This document shows, piece by piece, positions 43,920 through 55,247 of a stretch of 64,000 nt of DNA (position 1 is the first letter of the stretch; every line of letters starts with the position of its first letter). The stretch covers positions 31,192,083 to 31,256,082 of the forward strand of contig JAKSZU010000009.1 in the NCBI GenBank assembly GCA_026018925.1, read 5' to 3'. A model generated the notes under the pieces. That model did no database searches and was not told where the DNA came from. It was given only the letters and a program-made list of their open reading frames with translations. Origin of the DNA: Tupaia tana (lineage: Eukaryota > Chordata > Mammalia > Scandentia > Tupaiidae). A program made the position numbers and the translations under genes.

Positions 43920-46061
43920 AGGAGTTTTTATTATGAAAGAATGTTGAACTTTATCAATTATTTTTCAGTATCTATTGAAATGATTATATGTATTTACCAG
44001 TTATTCTGATGATGTGATGGATCACCTTTATTGAGCTGCATATTTGAACCACCCTTGCATCCATGGGGTAAATCACACTTGATAATGGTGAATGTACTGC
44101 CTTTAATATGCTGCTGATTTTGATTTGATAGTATGTGGTTGAGGATTTTTCCATATATGTTAATCAGGGATATTATCAAATGATTTTCTTTCCTTGTAAT
44201 GTCCTTGTCTTGTTTTGATACCAGGGTGATCCTGACCTTAAATAAATTTTGAAGTATTCAGTCATTTTTAAATTTTGGAAGCATTTTGATAAATTTGTAT
44301 CCTTAAATGTTCAATAGAATTCAGCAATCAAGCCATCAGATCATGAACCTTCCTTAGATGAGAGGAGAAATTTTCTTACTGATTTGATATACTTACTCAT
44401 GATTGATCTGCTCAGATGCTCTATTTCTTCATGATTTAGTCTTGGTAGGTTATGAGTAGAAATTTATCCATTTATTCTACATTATCCAATTTGTTAGCAT
44501 ATAATTGTTCATTTTAGTCTCTCGGGATATTTTTTATTTTTGTAGTATGATATGTAATTTTTCTTCTTTCATTTCTGGTTTTCTTTTTGAGACTTCTCCC
44601 TTTTTTCCTTAGTATAGCTAACAGTTCGTCAATTTTGTTACCTTAAAAAAAGAGACTGAACTCTTAATTTTTTGTTAACCTTTTCTGTTGGCTTCCTAGT
44701 CTCTGTTTCATTTATTTTCTTTTCTCTGATATTTATTATTTCTGTTTATTGAATACAGGCTTTAGTTTGTTGTTCTTCTACATTGAATGACATTGAGGAG
44801 TAATGTCTGTCTGTTTATGTGCGATATTTTCTTTAAAAAATTATTTATTTATTCAAGAAAGAGAAGTACTCTCCACAGGGTCTGGTCATGCTACAATCTC
44901 TGTCATCAAGTCCTCCAGGCCATTGGACCTTGGACACTCATGTACATGAATTGCATATTTCAGGTGGACTAGGCCTCAGATTTGAACCATAGTTACCAGG
45001 TGGAATCCAGTGTCCCTTATGCAGTACATTACCATTATGCCAAGGAGATGCCCACTCCTTTTCATGTGTTTAATGATATAAACTTACCTTTGAGAAATGC
45101 TTTTGTTGCATCCCATAAATTTTGGTATATTGTGTTTCCAATTTCAATTATTTGAAGATATTTTAAAATTTCCCTTTTAATTTCTTCATTGGCTCATTAA
45201 TTGCTAAGTAGCATACTGTTTAATTTCTGTGAATTGTCCAAAATTATTCTTTATTCTGTCTTCATACCATTGTGTTTGCAAAAGATATTTGATATGATTC
45301 AATCTTCTTAAATTTGTTAAGGCTGGTTTTGTTACCTAATGTATGATCTAGCCTGGAGAATGTTGTATGTGATTGAGAGGAACGTATATTCTAATGCGGT
45401 TGGATGAAATGCTCTGCAAATGTCTGTCAGGTCCATTTGATCAAAAGTGTAGTTTAATATTTTCATGTTGACTTCATGTTTGGATGATCTATTGCTTAAA
45501 GTAGGGTATTGAAGTCTGCTCCTATTATTGCATGCCCATCTATCTATCCCTTCTGATCTATTTATATTTGCTTTATGTATTCAGGTGCTTTTACATTGAG
45601 TGCATATATATTTATAATTGTTTTATTCTCTTGATGAATTGGGCCCTTATCATTATAAAATGGTTTTATTTGTTTCTTTTTGCAGTTTTTGCTTTTTAGT
45701 ATATTTTATCTGATATTACTGTATAAGATAATCCTGTTCTCTTTTGTTTTCCATTTACAAAGAATATCTTTTTCTATCCCTTCACTTTCAGTTTATGTAT
45801 GTCTCTTGTGTGCAGCATAAAGAGGATTCTTTTTTTAAAAAATCCATTTAGCCATTCTATGTCTTTATATAGGAGGATTTAATCCATTTACCTTCAAGGT
45901 AATTAATGATAGGTAAGGATTTACTAAATCCTGCTGTTTTGCACATTGTTTTCTGATTCTTTTGTAAATCTTTTTTCCCTCTCTTCCTTTTTGCTGTCTT
46001 CCTTTGTGATTGAGTGATTTGATTTCTTACTTTTTATCTTTTGTGTATTTACTATAGGTTT
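43920..46061 (-). mobile_element. L1, RT to endonuclease part (of 43920-50205)
   Basis: Antisense of L1 ORF2. CACCCTTGCATCCATGGGGT (about 44050) is next to the RT core, TTTCTGTGAATTGTCC near 45222, and GTTAATTTCTG-type and TCCATTTGATCAAAAGTGTA (45432) blocks mark the endonuclease domain. All reading frames are broken. The 3' end is missing: the L1 begins abruptly beside two SINEs. Confidence 0.88.
44832..45052 (-). mobile_element. Older tRNA-like SINE inside L1
   Basis: Tail ATTATTTATTTATTC at left, head CATTATGCCAAGGAGATGCCC at right. Same design as 34866 and 47795. The L1 continues on both sides. Confidence 0.6.
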
Positions 46062-46327
46062 TTTTTTTTTTTTTTGAGAGGTTTTCGCTATAGGGCGCGT
46101 GCGCTCGCCAGACAGACAGAGAGAGACATAGAGACAGAAAGCGAGAAATCACCCCCCAGGGGGGATAGTCACGCTGCAATCCCTTCTCCTCCATTCTCCT
46201 CTCGGGATCTTGGGCACACACGCACATGCACCCGGCGTGAGTTTTAAGCCACCGGGACCGAGATACGAACCGTGGTCGACTACGTGGGAGTCCAGCGACA
46301 TAGCCATTACGCTAACTGCTGGTTTCC
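46062..46327 (-). mobile_element. Tu-III-type SINE in L1, young
   Basis: Near-consensus copy. The L1 phrase CTATAGGTTTTT is repeated on both sides (about 46052 and 46327), partly merged with the T tail. Confidence 0.95.
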
Positions 46328-46559
46328 TATAGGTTTTTGATCTGTGCTTACCATGAGGCATACGGAGAAAAACTTACATTTATAATGGTCATATTAAGCT
46401 GATAACAGCCTAACTTTAATTGCCAAAAACCTCTATATTTTACTCTGCTACTGTCTCTTAGCATTTTAAATTTTAATGTCATGATTTACTCCTTTTTATA
46501 TTGTATATCTCTTAATAAATTAATATAAATTGCATTATTTTTAATAGTTTGTCTTTTAG
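46328..46559 (-). mobile_element. L1 segment between ORF1 and ORF2
   Basis: GATCTGTGCTTACCATGAGG and TTTTTATATTGTATATCTC follow the L1M order. Ends at the chimeric SINE. Confidence 0.85.
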
Positions 46560-46846
46560 GCCTAGCCACAGTGGTGCAAAATGATAAAATTCTATACCCT
46601 GCAGGCTGGAACCACATAGGAGGACTGGGTTTGATTCTTGGTCCAATTTAAAAGATGGGTACAATGGCACGAACCTGTAATCTCAGTAAATTGGGAGGTT
46701 AAAGCAGTGGCATCATGAACTTGAGGTTGTGCTAGGTAACATAGTGATATTGTGTCTAAGAAAGTGTTGGGCAGTTGTGATGCATGCCTATAGTCACAGC
46801 TAGGATACTGAGGGAGGACAGAAACATGGTAAGACTGTCTTAAACA
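46560..46846 (+). mobile_element. tRNA-7SL chimeric SINE, Tu type II-like
   Basis: Three parts. A tRNA-like head (46561-46650) with CCACAGTGGTGCAAAATG (A-box) and GGGTTTGATTC (B-box). A first 7SL/Alu-like unit at 46655-46765: GGCACGAACCTGTAATCTCA, TTGGGAGGTTAAAGCAG, AACATAGTGATATTGTGTCT. A second unit from 46766: GATGCATGCCTATAGTCACAG, then TACTGAGGGAGGACAG. Flanked by TTTGTCTTTTAG and TTTGTTTTTAGC. This matches the published tree-shrew design with a 7SL dimer. Confidence 0.82.
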
Positions 46847-46954
46847 GTTTTGTTTTTAGCATTCATACTATAGATATAAGTGACTTATACATCACTATCA
46901 CAATACTAGAATATTCTCAATTTGACTGTGTAGTTACTTTTATCAGTAAGGTTT
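46847..46954 (-). mobile_element. L1 segment
   Basis: CATTCATACTATAGATATAA through TTTTATCAGTAAGGTTTATG continues the host L1. Confidence 0.8.
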
Positions 46955-47183
46955 ATGCTTTGCTATAAGGTACATCCACTTGCCAAAGAGAGACAGAGAG
47001 AGGGGAAGTGAGAAATCACCTCCCAGGGGCATGGTCATGCTGCAACCTCTTCTTCTCCATTTTCCTCTTGGGATTTGGGGCATGCATGTCCACGTACCCA
47101 GCATGTTTTTCAAGCCACCATGTCCATACAGTTGGTCATGTGGGATTCACTTGCTTTAACCACCATGCTACCAATTGGCCACT
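46955..47183 (-). mobile_element. Tu-III-type SINE in L1
   Basis: Older copy, TTGCTATAAGGTACATCCAC to CATGCTACCAATTGGCC, with a short gap after TGTCCATACAG. Confidence 0.87.
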
Positions 47184-47794
47184 AAAAAATGTTTTTTGTG
47201 TTATTCACTAGCATTATTTTCTTTCAACTTCAAGAATTCCTTTTAAGGTTAACTATAGTAGAGATAAACTCTCAGCTTTTGTTTGGGAAAACCTTTATCT
47301 TTCCTGAATTTTTGGATTAAAGCTTTTCTTGGTAAAGTATTTCTGGTTGGAATTTTTTTTCTATCAGCATTTTGAATATAATATCCCATTCTCTTGGGGC
47401 CTGTAAGGTCTCTGCTCAGAAATCCACTGCTAGCCTTATCAGAATCCTTTATATATTATTTTCTTTTCTCTTGCTTCTCTCAGGATTCTCTCTTTGTCCT
47501 TTAATTTTTGAAAATTTGATTATAATATCTTAGTGTAATTTTGTTTGGGCTGTACTTGATAGGAGATCTTTGACCTTTCTGTACCTTAATATTAATATCT
47601 TTCCCTAGACTTAGAAAGTTTACTGCTATAATTTCTTTAAATACATTTCCTGGCCCTTTTTTATGCTCTTCTCTTCCAATTTCTACAATTTGAATAAATA
47701 TTTGTTCTTTCGATGCTTTTCACAAGTCCTGTAAACTTTCATTATTTGTTTCCATTTTCTTTATCCTCTAACTGTATATTTTCTGTCTTCCTTT
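47184..47794 (-). mobile_element. L1 ORF1 part
   Basis: CAGCTTTTGTTTGGGAAAAC, CAGCATTTTGAATATAATAT, GTAAGGTCTCTGCTCAGAAA and GTCCTGTAAACTTTCATT match the antisense L1M ORF1 region in order. Confidence 0.85.
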
Positions 47795-48003
47795 TTAAAG
47801 TTTACTTATTTCTTCCATGAGCAAGGGAGACAGAGACACTGTCTTGACACAATAACCTACCTCAACTTAAGTCAATCTTAAATCATGGGATGGTGCGTGT
47901 CTTAGGTACTCAGAGAGGTCTCTGGATGTGAACTTAGAAACTTCCCATGTGAGTCAGGTTGCAGTGTCACATTTTGCCACTGTGCCATAATTCAGCCTTG
48001 ATT
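47795..48003 (-). mobile_element. Older tRNA-like SINE inside L1
   Basis: Shares CAGAGAGGTCTCTGGATGTG and AACTTCCCATGTG with 34866-35098; head CACTGTGCCATAATTCAGCC. It interrupts L1 ORF1. Confidence 0.62.
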
Positions 48004-48430
48004 AATTATTTTCAAAAAACTTGCCTTATATTTCACACATTCTCTCTTCCACTTGATCAAGACTACTGTTGACACTCTCAATTACATTTTTCATTTCCTC
48101 TATTGTCTTTTTCAACTCTGATTTTTTTATAGTTTCAATCTCTTTTAAATTTCTCATTGAGTTCATTTGTTGTTTCCCTAATTGAATTAAATTTTTTGTC
48201 TTTAAAAATAAAATGCTTTTCTGAGCAACGTCAAAACAATTAGTTCGGTGATGTTATATGTCTGGTTATTTTTGGGTTTTGTGGTTATATATTGGTGTCT
48301 TTGAAGAAGTATAGATTTATTCCAGTCTTTATATATTGACTGTTTGGGAAAGCCCTTCCCCCAGTCAGCTTGTTCAGAGATTCTAAGAAAATTATCTGGT
48401 ATAGTCCATGATGGGGTTGCTAATGGAATT
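48004..48430 (-). mobile_element. L1 ORF1 5' part and leader junction
   Basis: CTCTCTTCCACTTGATCAAG, CATTTCCTCTATTGTC and TTTAAATTTCTCATTGAGTT encode, on the other strand, the coiled-coil-like start of ORF1. Confidence 0.8.
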
Positions 48431-49870
48431 TTTTAGGCAGGCTGGCCTGGTGAGTGGGTTGGCAGATAGATGTATCTGCTGCCTAGATCTGTCGAGTTAG
48501 GTGGACCTTTTGGATCCATGGGGGTGGTCTTGGAGACTTAGTCTTGAGAGCTGGCCTTAAGTCTGAGTCCACAGGAGCTGACCTGGCCCTGAGTTGGGAC
48601 TTGAGCTTTAATTTGCCATGGTTATTCAGGTATTGGCATGGTACTAATGCCTGGGTCCATTGTGATGGACCTGGAACCTAAGTTTCTAGTGGCTCTGTTG
48701 ACAATATGCCTTATCTGGAGCCCAAGTTCTCAGGGGCAGTCCTATGTCCTGGATCCATAATGATGGCCCAGACTCTGGGATTGTTGGACCAGACCTGGAC
48801 CTTGGGTCCAGTGGAGCCTAGATTGGAACTTGCCTGGAACCCGGGCATGGCATGGTGCTTGAGCAAGTATGGAATCTGGGTTGACAGGGGCCAGTTGGCA
48901 CTTGTAATCATATCATGAGTGCTATCTTGGTGCCTGAAATTGTGGGGGCTGGTCTGGATCTCAGGGCAATGGGATTTGGCCTGGAGTATGTGTCTAAGAA
49001 GCTGGCATGGAAGCTAAATATATAGTACTGACCTCCAAGCTATATCTGTGAGGGCTGGCCAGGTAATTGGAGTTGTGGGGGCTGGCCTATAACTTGGTTT
49101 CACAGGGGAGTTCCTCAAGTCTTGATCCATGGAAGCTGGCCCAATACTGAGATATATAGTCATGGGCTTGTACTTTGAATCTACTGGATCTTGTAGCTGC
49201 AAGGATTATCCTAGTGGGTGAGGCTGCAATAACCTCCCTTTACTGGGCAGGCCTGAGGACTGTACACACAGGTGCCAGTGTGTGGCCTGACACAAAGAGT
49301 GCTGACATGAAACTTGTGTAGACTTGATGCCTGGGGTGATATGGGCTGACCTACATCTGAACTGGTTTAGAACCTGTGGCAGGCATGGAACCTGGGGCCA
49401 CAGGAGATAACCTGGTCCTGGGCAGGCCCATAGTCTATGTTTGCAGGTACCAGCCCATGGGTCAATGGGTCTATTGACTAGGGTTACAGGAATTGGTCTG
49501 TTAATCCACTAATGTGGGTCTGAAGCATGGGGTTGCTGGTGTTATCCTCCTGTTGGGAGTGGTCCAGAGCCCAGGGATTAGGAGGCTGCCCAAACCCTGG
49601 AGTAGGCCTGGAAACTGAGTCTTCAGGACTGGGTCTTGAGCTTGAGTTTGTTGGGGCTGGCCTGGTATTGGGATGGGCCGAAAGTCCAGGGCCACTGGAA
49701 CTAGCCTGTTACTGCAGGGGTCAACCTCACCATGGGATGAACCCAGAGACTATATTTGCCAGGAACTTCTAGAACCTGTAGCTGAAGGAATTGGCAGTGG
49801 GGCAGGCTTTGAGGCTCAGTCTATGAGTATTGGCCTGGAGTGTGGACTAGTGTGAATCTGCTCAATACTG
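48431..49870 (-). repeat. GC-richer repetitive L1 5' leader
   Basis: Degenerate direct repeats, roughly 50-60 bases apart, of the type GGCTGGCCTGG / CCTGGGTCCA / CAGGGGCTGG over 1.4 kb. Composition differs sharply from the AT-rich surroundings. Position (directly 5' of ORF1, ending at the L1 start) and text match the 5' leader of old L1M elements. Short open frames here are by-products of the repeat. Confidence 0.8.
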
Positions 49871-50205
49871 AGTTTTACTGGAGTGGACTAATATTGTGGT
49901 CTGAGGCAAAATCTGGTGCTCCCTTTCTCCTTTTCCCTCTAAGCAGAAGTTATTGCTTGCCATGTTATGCTGCTTAGTGTTGGGGGTAGGGGTGACCCCG
50001 ATAATGCAAAACTATCCTTCTTACCCTCTTCAATGTATCTTTCCTTATTTCTGTACTGTACCTGGTTATTGTAATCACTCACTTGGTTCCTTAGCTCTTG
50101 TGAAGGCATTCATATACATGGATAGTTGTTCTAATTGCTATTTCTTTGAGGGGACAAGTTTTGGAAAGTGCTACTCTGCCATCTTGCTGGTGTCCTCAAA
50201 TCTAC
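49871..50205 (-). mobile_element. L1 5' end
   Basis: Runs to TGCCATCTTGCTGGTGTCCTC at about 50178-50198. The complement, with ...GCAAGATGGCA, is the typical first line of an L1 transcript. With 43920 this spans the whole 5' part of the element. Confidence 0.75.
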
Positions 50206-50401
50206 CTGTGTTTTCATACTGTATGATTTCATAAAATCCAATGGCTCTGAATATCATAATATACCAAAAGCTCTTGTTTTTATATCATTCATGAACAAGA
50301 TACTTCTACATAAAATTTCAGGTTTGACATCTCTTGTTAATGCCTAATAGGTCACTGCAAATTAATTTGTCAGAAACTGAGGCTTTATCTAGAACAATTC
50401 T
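50206..50401. other. Unrecognised spacer
   Basis: Short sequence between the L1 start and the next SINE. Confidence 0.4.
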
Positions 50402-50419
50402 CTCAAATCTGCCATTTCT

Positions 50420-50687
50420 GGTTTTTTTTTTTTTTTTTGAGAGGTTTTTGCTATAGGGCTCATGCGCTCACCAGACAGATAGAGAGAGACAGAGAGATAG
50501 AAAGTGAGAAATCACCCCCCAGGGGGGATGGCCATGCCGCAATACCTTTTCCTTCATTCTCCTCTCGGGATCTTGGGCACGCACGCACACGCGCCCGGCG
50601 TGAGTTTAAGCCACTGGGTCTGGGACTCGAACTGCGGTCGACTACGTGGGAGTCCAGCGACATAGCCATTACGCTAACTGCTGGTCC
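50420..50687 (-). mobile_element. Tu-III-type SINE, young
   Basis: Near-consensus copy keeping CACACGCGCCCGGCGTGAG. Perfect 18-base target-site duplication CTCAAATCTGCCATTTCT at 50402-50419 and 50688-50705. Confidence 0.96.
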
Positions 50688-50749
50688 CTCAAATCTGCCA
50701 TTTCTTACCTTCCTATTTTCCCCCTCACCAACTTTTAACACATTTTTTA

Positions 50750-51925
50750 GTAAGTTGTAGATTTGATTTCAGCTATGAAATGACCATTTTTTATAGTTTA
50801 TGATTTTCTGCAAAGAACTACTGTCTTTCCATTAATTTCAAGGGTGTTTACCTTTATGCATAGAACATGACTATAATAGTGGCTTTAAGTGCTTTATTTT
50901 ATAATTCCATCATCTGGGTCATTTTAGGATTAGCATATTTTGATTTCCTTTTACTTTGGGAATTAGAAACACATATATTTTTTATATACAAGCTATGTAA
51001 TTTGGAACTGTATCTTGGACTTTGTCGTGAGAGTCTGAGTTCTGTTAAAATTTTCTGCTGAGTGTTGATTTTGTTTTCGTTTTTGTTTTAGCAGACAATC
51101 AACCCAGTCATGTTCAGATTGTAAGTTACTTCAAACTTTATGTGGGCATTGGTTCTATTGTCTGTTCATTTTTTAAATCTTTTGCTATACTCTTCATGTC
51201 TATCCTCCACATGAGATTCTCAGTGGTTAGTCTGGGATTTTGGTGATATTGTGTATTGCAGTTCAACTTTTAAGGACTTTGTTATATTTTCAGAGGTCTA
51301 ATCCATAGGTACATAGTTTGGGAATGAGCCCAAACTTGTACTGATTCATGCACAGAATTTGGAGTACTGCTTTTTTAGTTCTCTTTTCTTCTGGGTACCT
51401 CCACATTTTTCAGATCTCAAGGACCCCTTTTTCAGGTTCCTATAGTTAGAGAGACAGGTTTTTCCTTTAGAATTTTAAGTTTCTCTATTGTCTTCCCTAA
51501 TGGCTCTGGAGCTATGCAGCTTCTTCTTTGGGACTTTCCTTATGGCCAGGCCATGGGGTGGGAGGAATAAAAATAACTCAGGGATTCTTTACATATTCTT
51601 CTCTCTGACTTTGGAGTTCCCTTTTCCCTACTCACTAGCTAGATGGTTTCTTCAGGGGTTTTAGTTTTTACACTCTAAGTGCAGTTCTGGTAATGGGTTT
51701 ATACTCTACACTTGAGTCAAAGCCAGGAGATAACAAAGGAAAAAAATAATGGAACAAAAACAAAAACAAAAAAACCCTGGCCCATTACTGTTTACTATTC
51801 AGCGCCTCCTGAAAGTTTCTTTTTGTATTCTGTTCAAAGTTTTTAGCTGTAATCTATTGGGGAAATAGATTGTAGTGACTTCTTCCATCTTAGGCAGCAC
51901 CAGAAGTCTCACTATCTCCTTTAAT
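50750..51925 (-). mobile_element. Second L1 5' leader, different L1M type
   Basis: CCATCATCTGGGTCATTTTA, TTAGCAGACAATCAACCCAG, CAGTGGTTAGTCTGGGATTT and TTCCATCTTAGGCAGCACC match remembered antisense text of an old L1M leader. The right end is the 5' end. The ORFs are absent. Confidence 0.6.
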
Positions 51926-51984
51926 TATGCTTTTTCCTTGTTATTTTCTCCTCCTTTCTATTAAAGTGAAATGTCTAGGCATGC

Positions 51985-52075
51985 TATCATAGTTACCACT
52001 GAACTCCCAGTACAAAGAATAGTGCTTAGTGAAGAGTGAGTTCTCAATATGTACTTATTGAATTAATTAATCAAT
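51985..52075. mobile_element. L2 3' end or MIR relic
   Basis: AGTGCTTAGTGAAGAGTGAG then TTCTCAATATGTACTTATTG resembles the shared L2 3' end (+) or MIR (-). I cannot tell which. Confidence 0.5.
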
Positions 52076-52924
52076 GTGTATTTTTCTTTTCTATCATTGG
52101 CTTCCTATTAAAAAGATGTGAATTATGTAAATGTAGGTTTTAGGACCTCTTAAGATCATCTGATCTTCTTGGCTCATTTCATGAACCATCGCACTGATGG
52201 TTCATTCATGATCTTTAGTATAGGATGGTGAAGGTTGGAGTTAGAACATCACTTAGAATTTGTTTGCTTTATGTAAGGGGAGGAAAAAATTAGAGACCAC
52301 AGAGCTACTGACTTCTATGAGCCTTAAACCAACTTCACCCTGCATCTTTCAGCATTATTATATATTATATTATATGAATACTTATTATATATTTCTATGT
52401 TATGTACATGTTAGTATTAATATAGAATATATTACATAAATCTTTATGAAAGTAACAAGATCTGTACAAATATTCAAAAAATTTAAACAATTTTTTATAA
52501 GTCAGTTCTTATCAGATAGCATCTTAGCAAAATAAACCTTAACAACTTAAACATTGTGTAAGTTGCTATTTACCAGTTCTGAACTTTCTTTCTGAAGATA
52601 CAAGAATTACAATGACATGTAGTTTAAAGGAAAGAACATTGTGCCTATCTTTGCCCTTGTTACACACAGAGGTAATTGCACTCACTGACTTTCCAATCAT
52701 TATGTTAGCAGTAGAGCAAGAACAGAATGAACAGAATTAGTGACTATCTGGCCATTTGAGAAATGCAACACTTCTAATAGCAACTATCAGAAACAGTATC
52801 AACAAATTTTAATTTCCCAATGTCAGATGAATGAATATACCATCAAAAAGTAAAAAAAGTGTGAGAGTCCTGAGACTGTAAGGGTTATCAAAGGACCCAG
52901 TTAAAGCCTTTCTACCCTTTTTTT
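52076..52924. other. Unrecognised, with AT-rich core
   Basis: A nearly pure A/T tract lies at 52355-52445. No gene recognised. Confidence 0.45.
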
Positions 52925-53188
52925 AATTATTTTAAAAGTTTTTGCCATAGAGTGTGTGCACTCAAGGGAGAGACATAGAGAGACAGAAAGTGTGAAGTCA
53001 CCTCCCATGGAGGATGGCCGCACCACAATCTCTTCTCCATTCTCCTCTCAGGATTTCGGGCATTCACACTCATACACACACACACACACACACAGACTGT
53101 GAGTTTCAAGCTGCTAGGTCCAGTACTTGAACTGTGGTTGGCCATGTGGGAGTCCAGCACCTTAGCCATTATGCCACCCGTTGGCCAG
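52925..53188 (-). mobile_element. Tu-III-type SINE with internal (CA)n
   Basis: The GCATGC/CACACG segment of the body has grown into a CA run at 53073-53094. Head ends CCACCCGTTGGCC. Confidence 0.88.
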
Positions 53189-54310
53189 ATGTTCAATCTT
53201 TTTAAACAAAATTAATAACAACAACATTTATTGTTGTTTATAATAAATGTAGATATAAATTGTATGAAACAGTATCTCAAAGGCAGTGAGAGGAAAATGG
53301 AAGCATACTCTTCTAATGTTTTTACAGTAAACATGAAACAGTACATTATAATTTGAAGGTAAATTGATAAAGTACAAATGTAAACAAGAATCCCTGAAGA
53401 AATCATTGTAAAAATGAATCACGGTTAACATAACAATAAAGAATAAAAAATTAAATGGTAAAAAGATATTCAATTCATCCAAAAGAAAATAAGAAAAAGG
53501 AGAAAAAAATGAAGAATAAATGTTACAAATAGGAATCGAGAATTAAAATTTTAGTTATACACCCACCCATATCAACAATTACATAAAATATAAATGTTCT
53601 AGGTATTCTATTTTCTTCTTTCATAACATTTCATTTTATCATGGCATATTTTTTCATTTGTTTTGTTTTTAATTTCTATTGAATGACAAGTTGGCTTCAT
53701 TATATGCAAGGACCTATAAAATTTATTCAAAAGCTACTTTTGTTATGAAATGTTGTACCACAGCAAAGCAAAAAAAAAATCATTGATAACTCATATATAC
53801 CTCCTCATCCTTGAAAAAAACTAATAGAACCACTATCAAATATGCACAACAGGGCAATGTTTAATATCAAATAAAATTAATATGTCTGTATCCCCAACTT
53901 GACCACTACATACTGCATGCATGCTTCAAAAAAACCACACTCTACCCTACAAAGATTCATAATGATCACATGCAAGCCAGAATTCATAACTGCAAATAGA
54001 ATAAATGTAGTGATCCAAATACCATTTTTTTAAAAAATCACGTCTGTAGATATTAAAACAGAAATGTTAAATTCTGTATGTAAATACAATTTTATATTAC
54101 TACATTTTGTATGAACATTTTGTATAAATATTTAATATATTAATTTGTAAATCATCCTTGGGACATTGTCACATCTTCTCACTAGTTTCTTACTCATTTA
54201 TGTGTCTAATTCTACGCTATTGTTATTTTTCTAAAAAATTTTTTTTTTATAAATAGCCTATCTAGTATAAGGTCAGAACCAAAGATGCCAAAGGATATTC
54301 TCTTTCACTA
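53189..54310. other. AT-rich unrecognised region
   Basis: No repeat family or gene recognised. Minus frames of 64 and 84 codons overlap at 53212-53482 in low-complexity sequence and are not supported. Confidence 0.45.
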
Positions 54311-54728
54311 ATTATTTTTCCATAGGGTGTGTACACTTGCAGGACAGAGACAAAGAGAGGGAAAATGAGAAATGACTCCCCAGCAGGATGGCCACACCAC
54401 AATTCCTTCTCCTCCATTCTCTTCCAGGAATTTTGGGCATCCACGCAAATGTGCCTGGCATGATCTTTTTTTTTAAAAATAATTTTTTTATTAACTTTAT
54501 TTATTTATTTAAATTTGACCAGGTAGGGACAGAGAGAGAAGGGAAGTGAGAAAGGCCCTGGACTCGAACCACAGTCAAACATGTGGGAGTCCAGCACCCT
54601 TAACCACCATGCCACCTACCAGCCCCAACCTGGCATGATATTCAAGCAATCAGGTCTGGGACTCAAACTGTGGTCGACCCAGTCTGTGGGAGTCTATTAC
54701 CTTATTTATCATGCCACCTGCTGGCCCC
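54311..54728 (-). mobile_element. Tu-III-type SINE split by a short-form SINE
   Basis: Tail side at 54311-54464 and head side at 54640-54728 (CCACCTGCTGGCCCC). The interruption is the SINE at 54465-54628. Confidence 0.88.
54465..54628 (-). mobile_element. Short-form SINE nested in a SINE
   Basis: Tail TTTTTATTAACTTTATTTAT, head CCATGCCACCTACCAGCCCC. Target-site duplication CCTGGCATGAT at 54454-54464 and 54629-54639. Confidence 0.9.
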
Positions 54729-54939
54729 CTCTTTTACTAATTTTTAAATATTGAAATTTATAATAAAATATTCAGCACAAATATTACTCAGGTAAATTCC
54801 TTTTTGTCTCCATTTAAAGGATCTTTATTTTTTAATTATGATCTCTGATCCACATGCAATTGATGCACATCTTTGTGGACCATTGTATGTCCCTCTAAGG
54901 CATGCATTACGATGTACAGTAATCAAACCAAAGGCATGT
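54729..54939. other. Unrecognised
   Basis: Possible upstream part of the L1 3' UTR that follows, not clear. Confidence 0.35.
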
Positions 54940-55247
54940 TCATACTCATCCTCCTTACCACCAAATACCACAGCATCTTAAGTTAGCATTCTTACGACAG
55001 TTTATTGTATATTTGAAATTTGCTAAGAGAGTAGATCTTGAGTTTCCTTACCACACACATGTGCACATGCACACACACACAATGATATCCGTGTGTGGTA
55101 ATGGAATCCATGTGTGGTGATAGATGTGTTAATTAACTTGATTGTGTTAATTACTTCATACTGCATATGTTTATTAAATTATCACTTTGTACCACTTGAA
55201 TATATATAATTTTTTTCAATTATATCTCAGCAAATCTGGAGGAAAAA
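54940..55247 (+). mobile_element. L1M 3' UTR, plus strand
   Basis: GAGTAGATCTTGAGTTTCCT, AAATTATCACTTTGTACCAC and CAATTATATCTCAGCAAATC, ending in an A run at 55241-55249, form the classic old-L1 3' end. Confidence 0.8.

Noticed and set aside
48706..49855. Short frames and apparent CpG-island or minisatellite character
   Set aside because: Explained by the repetitive L1 leader; CpG itself is scarce (TGG/CCA dominate).
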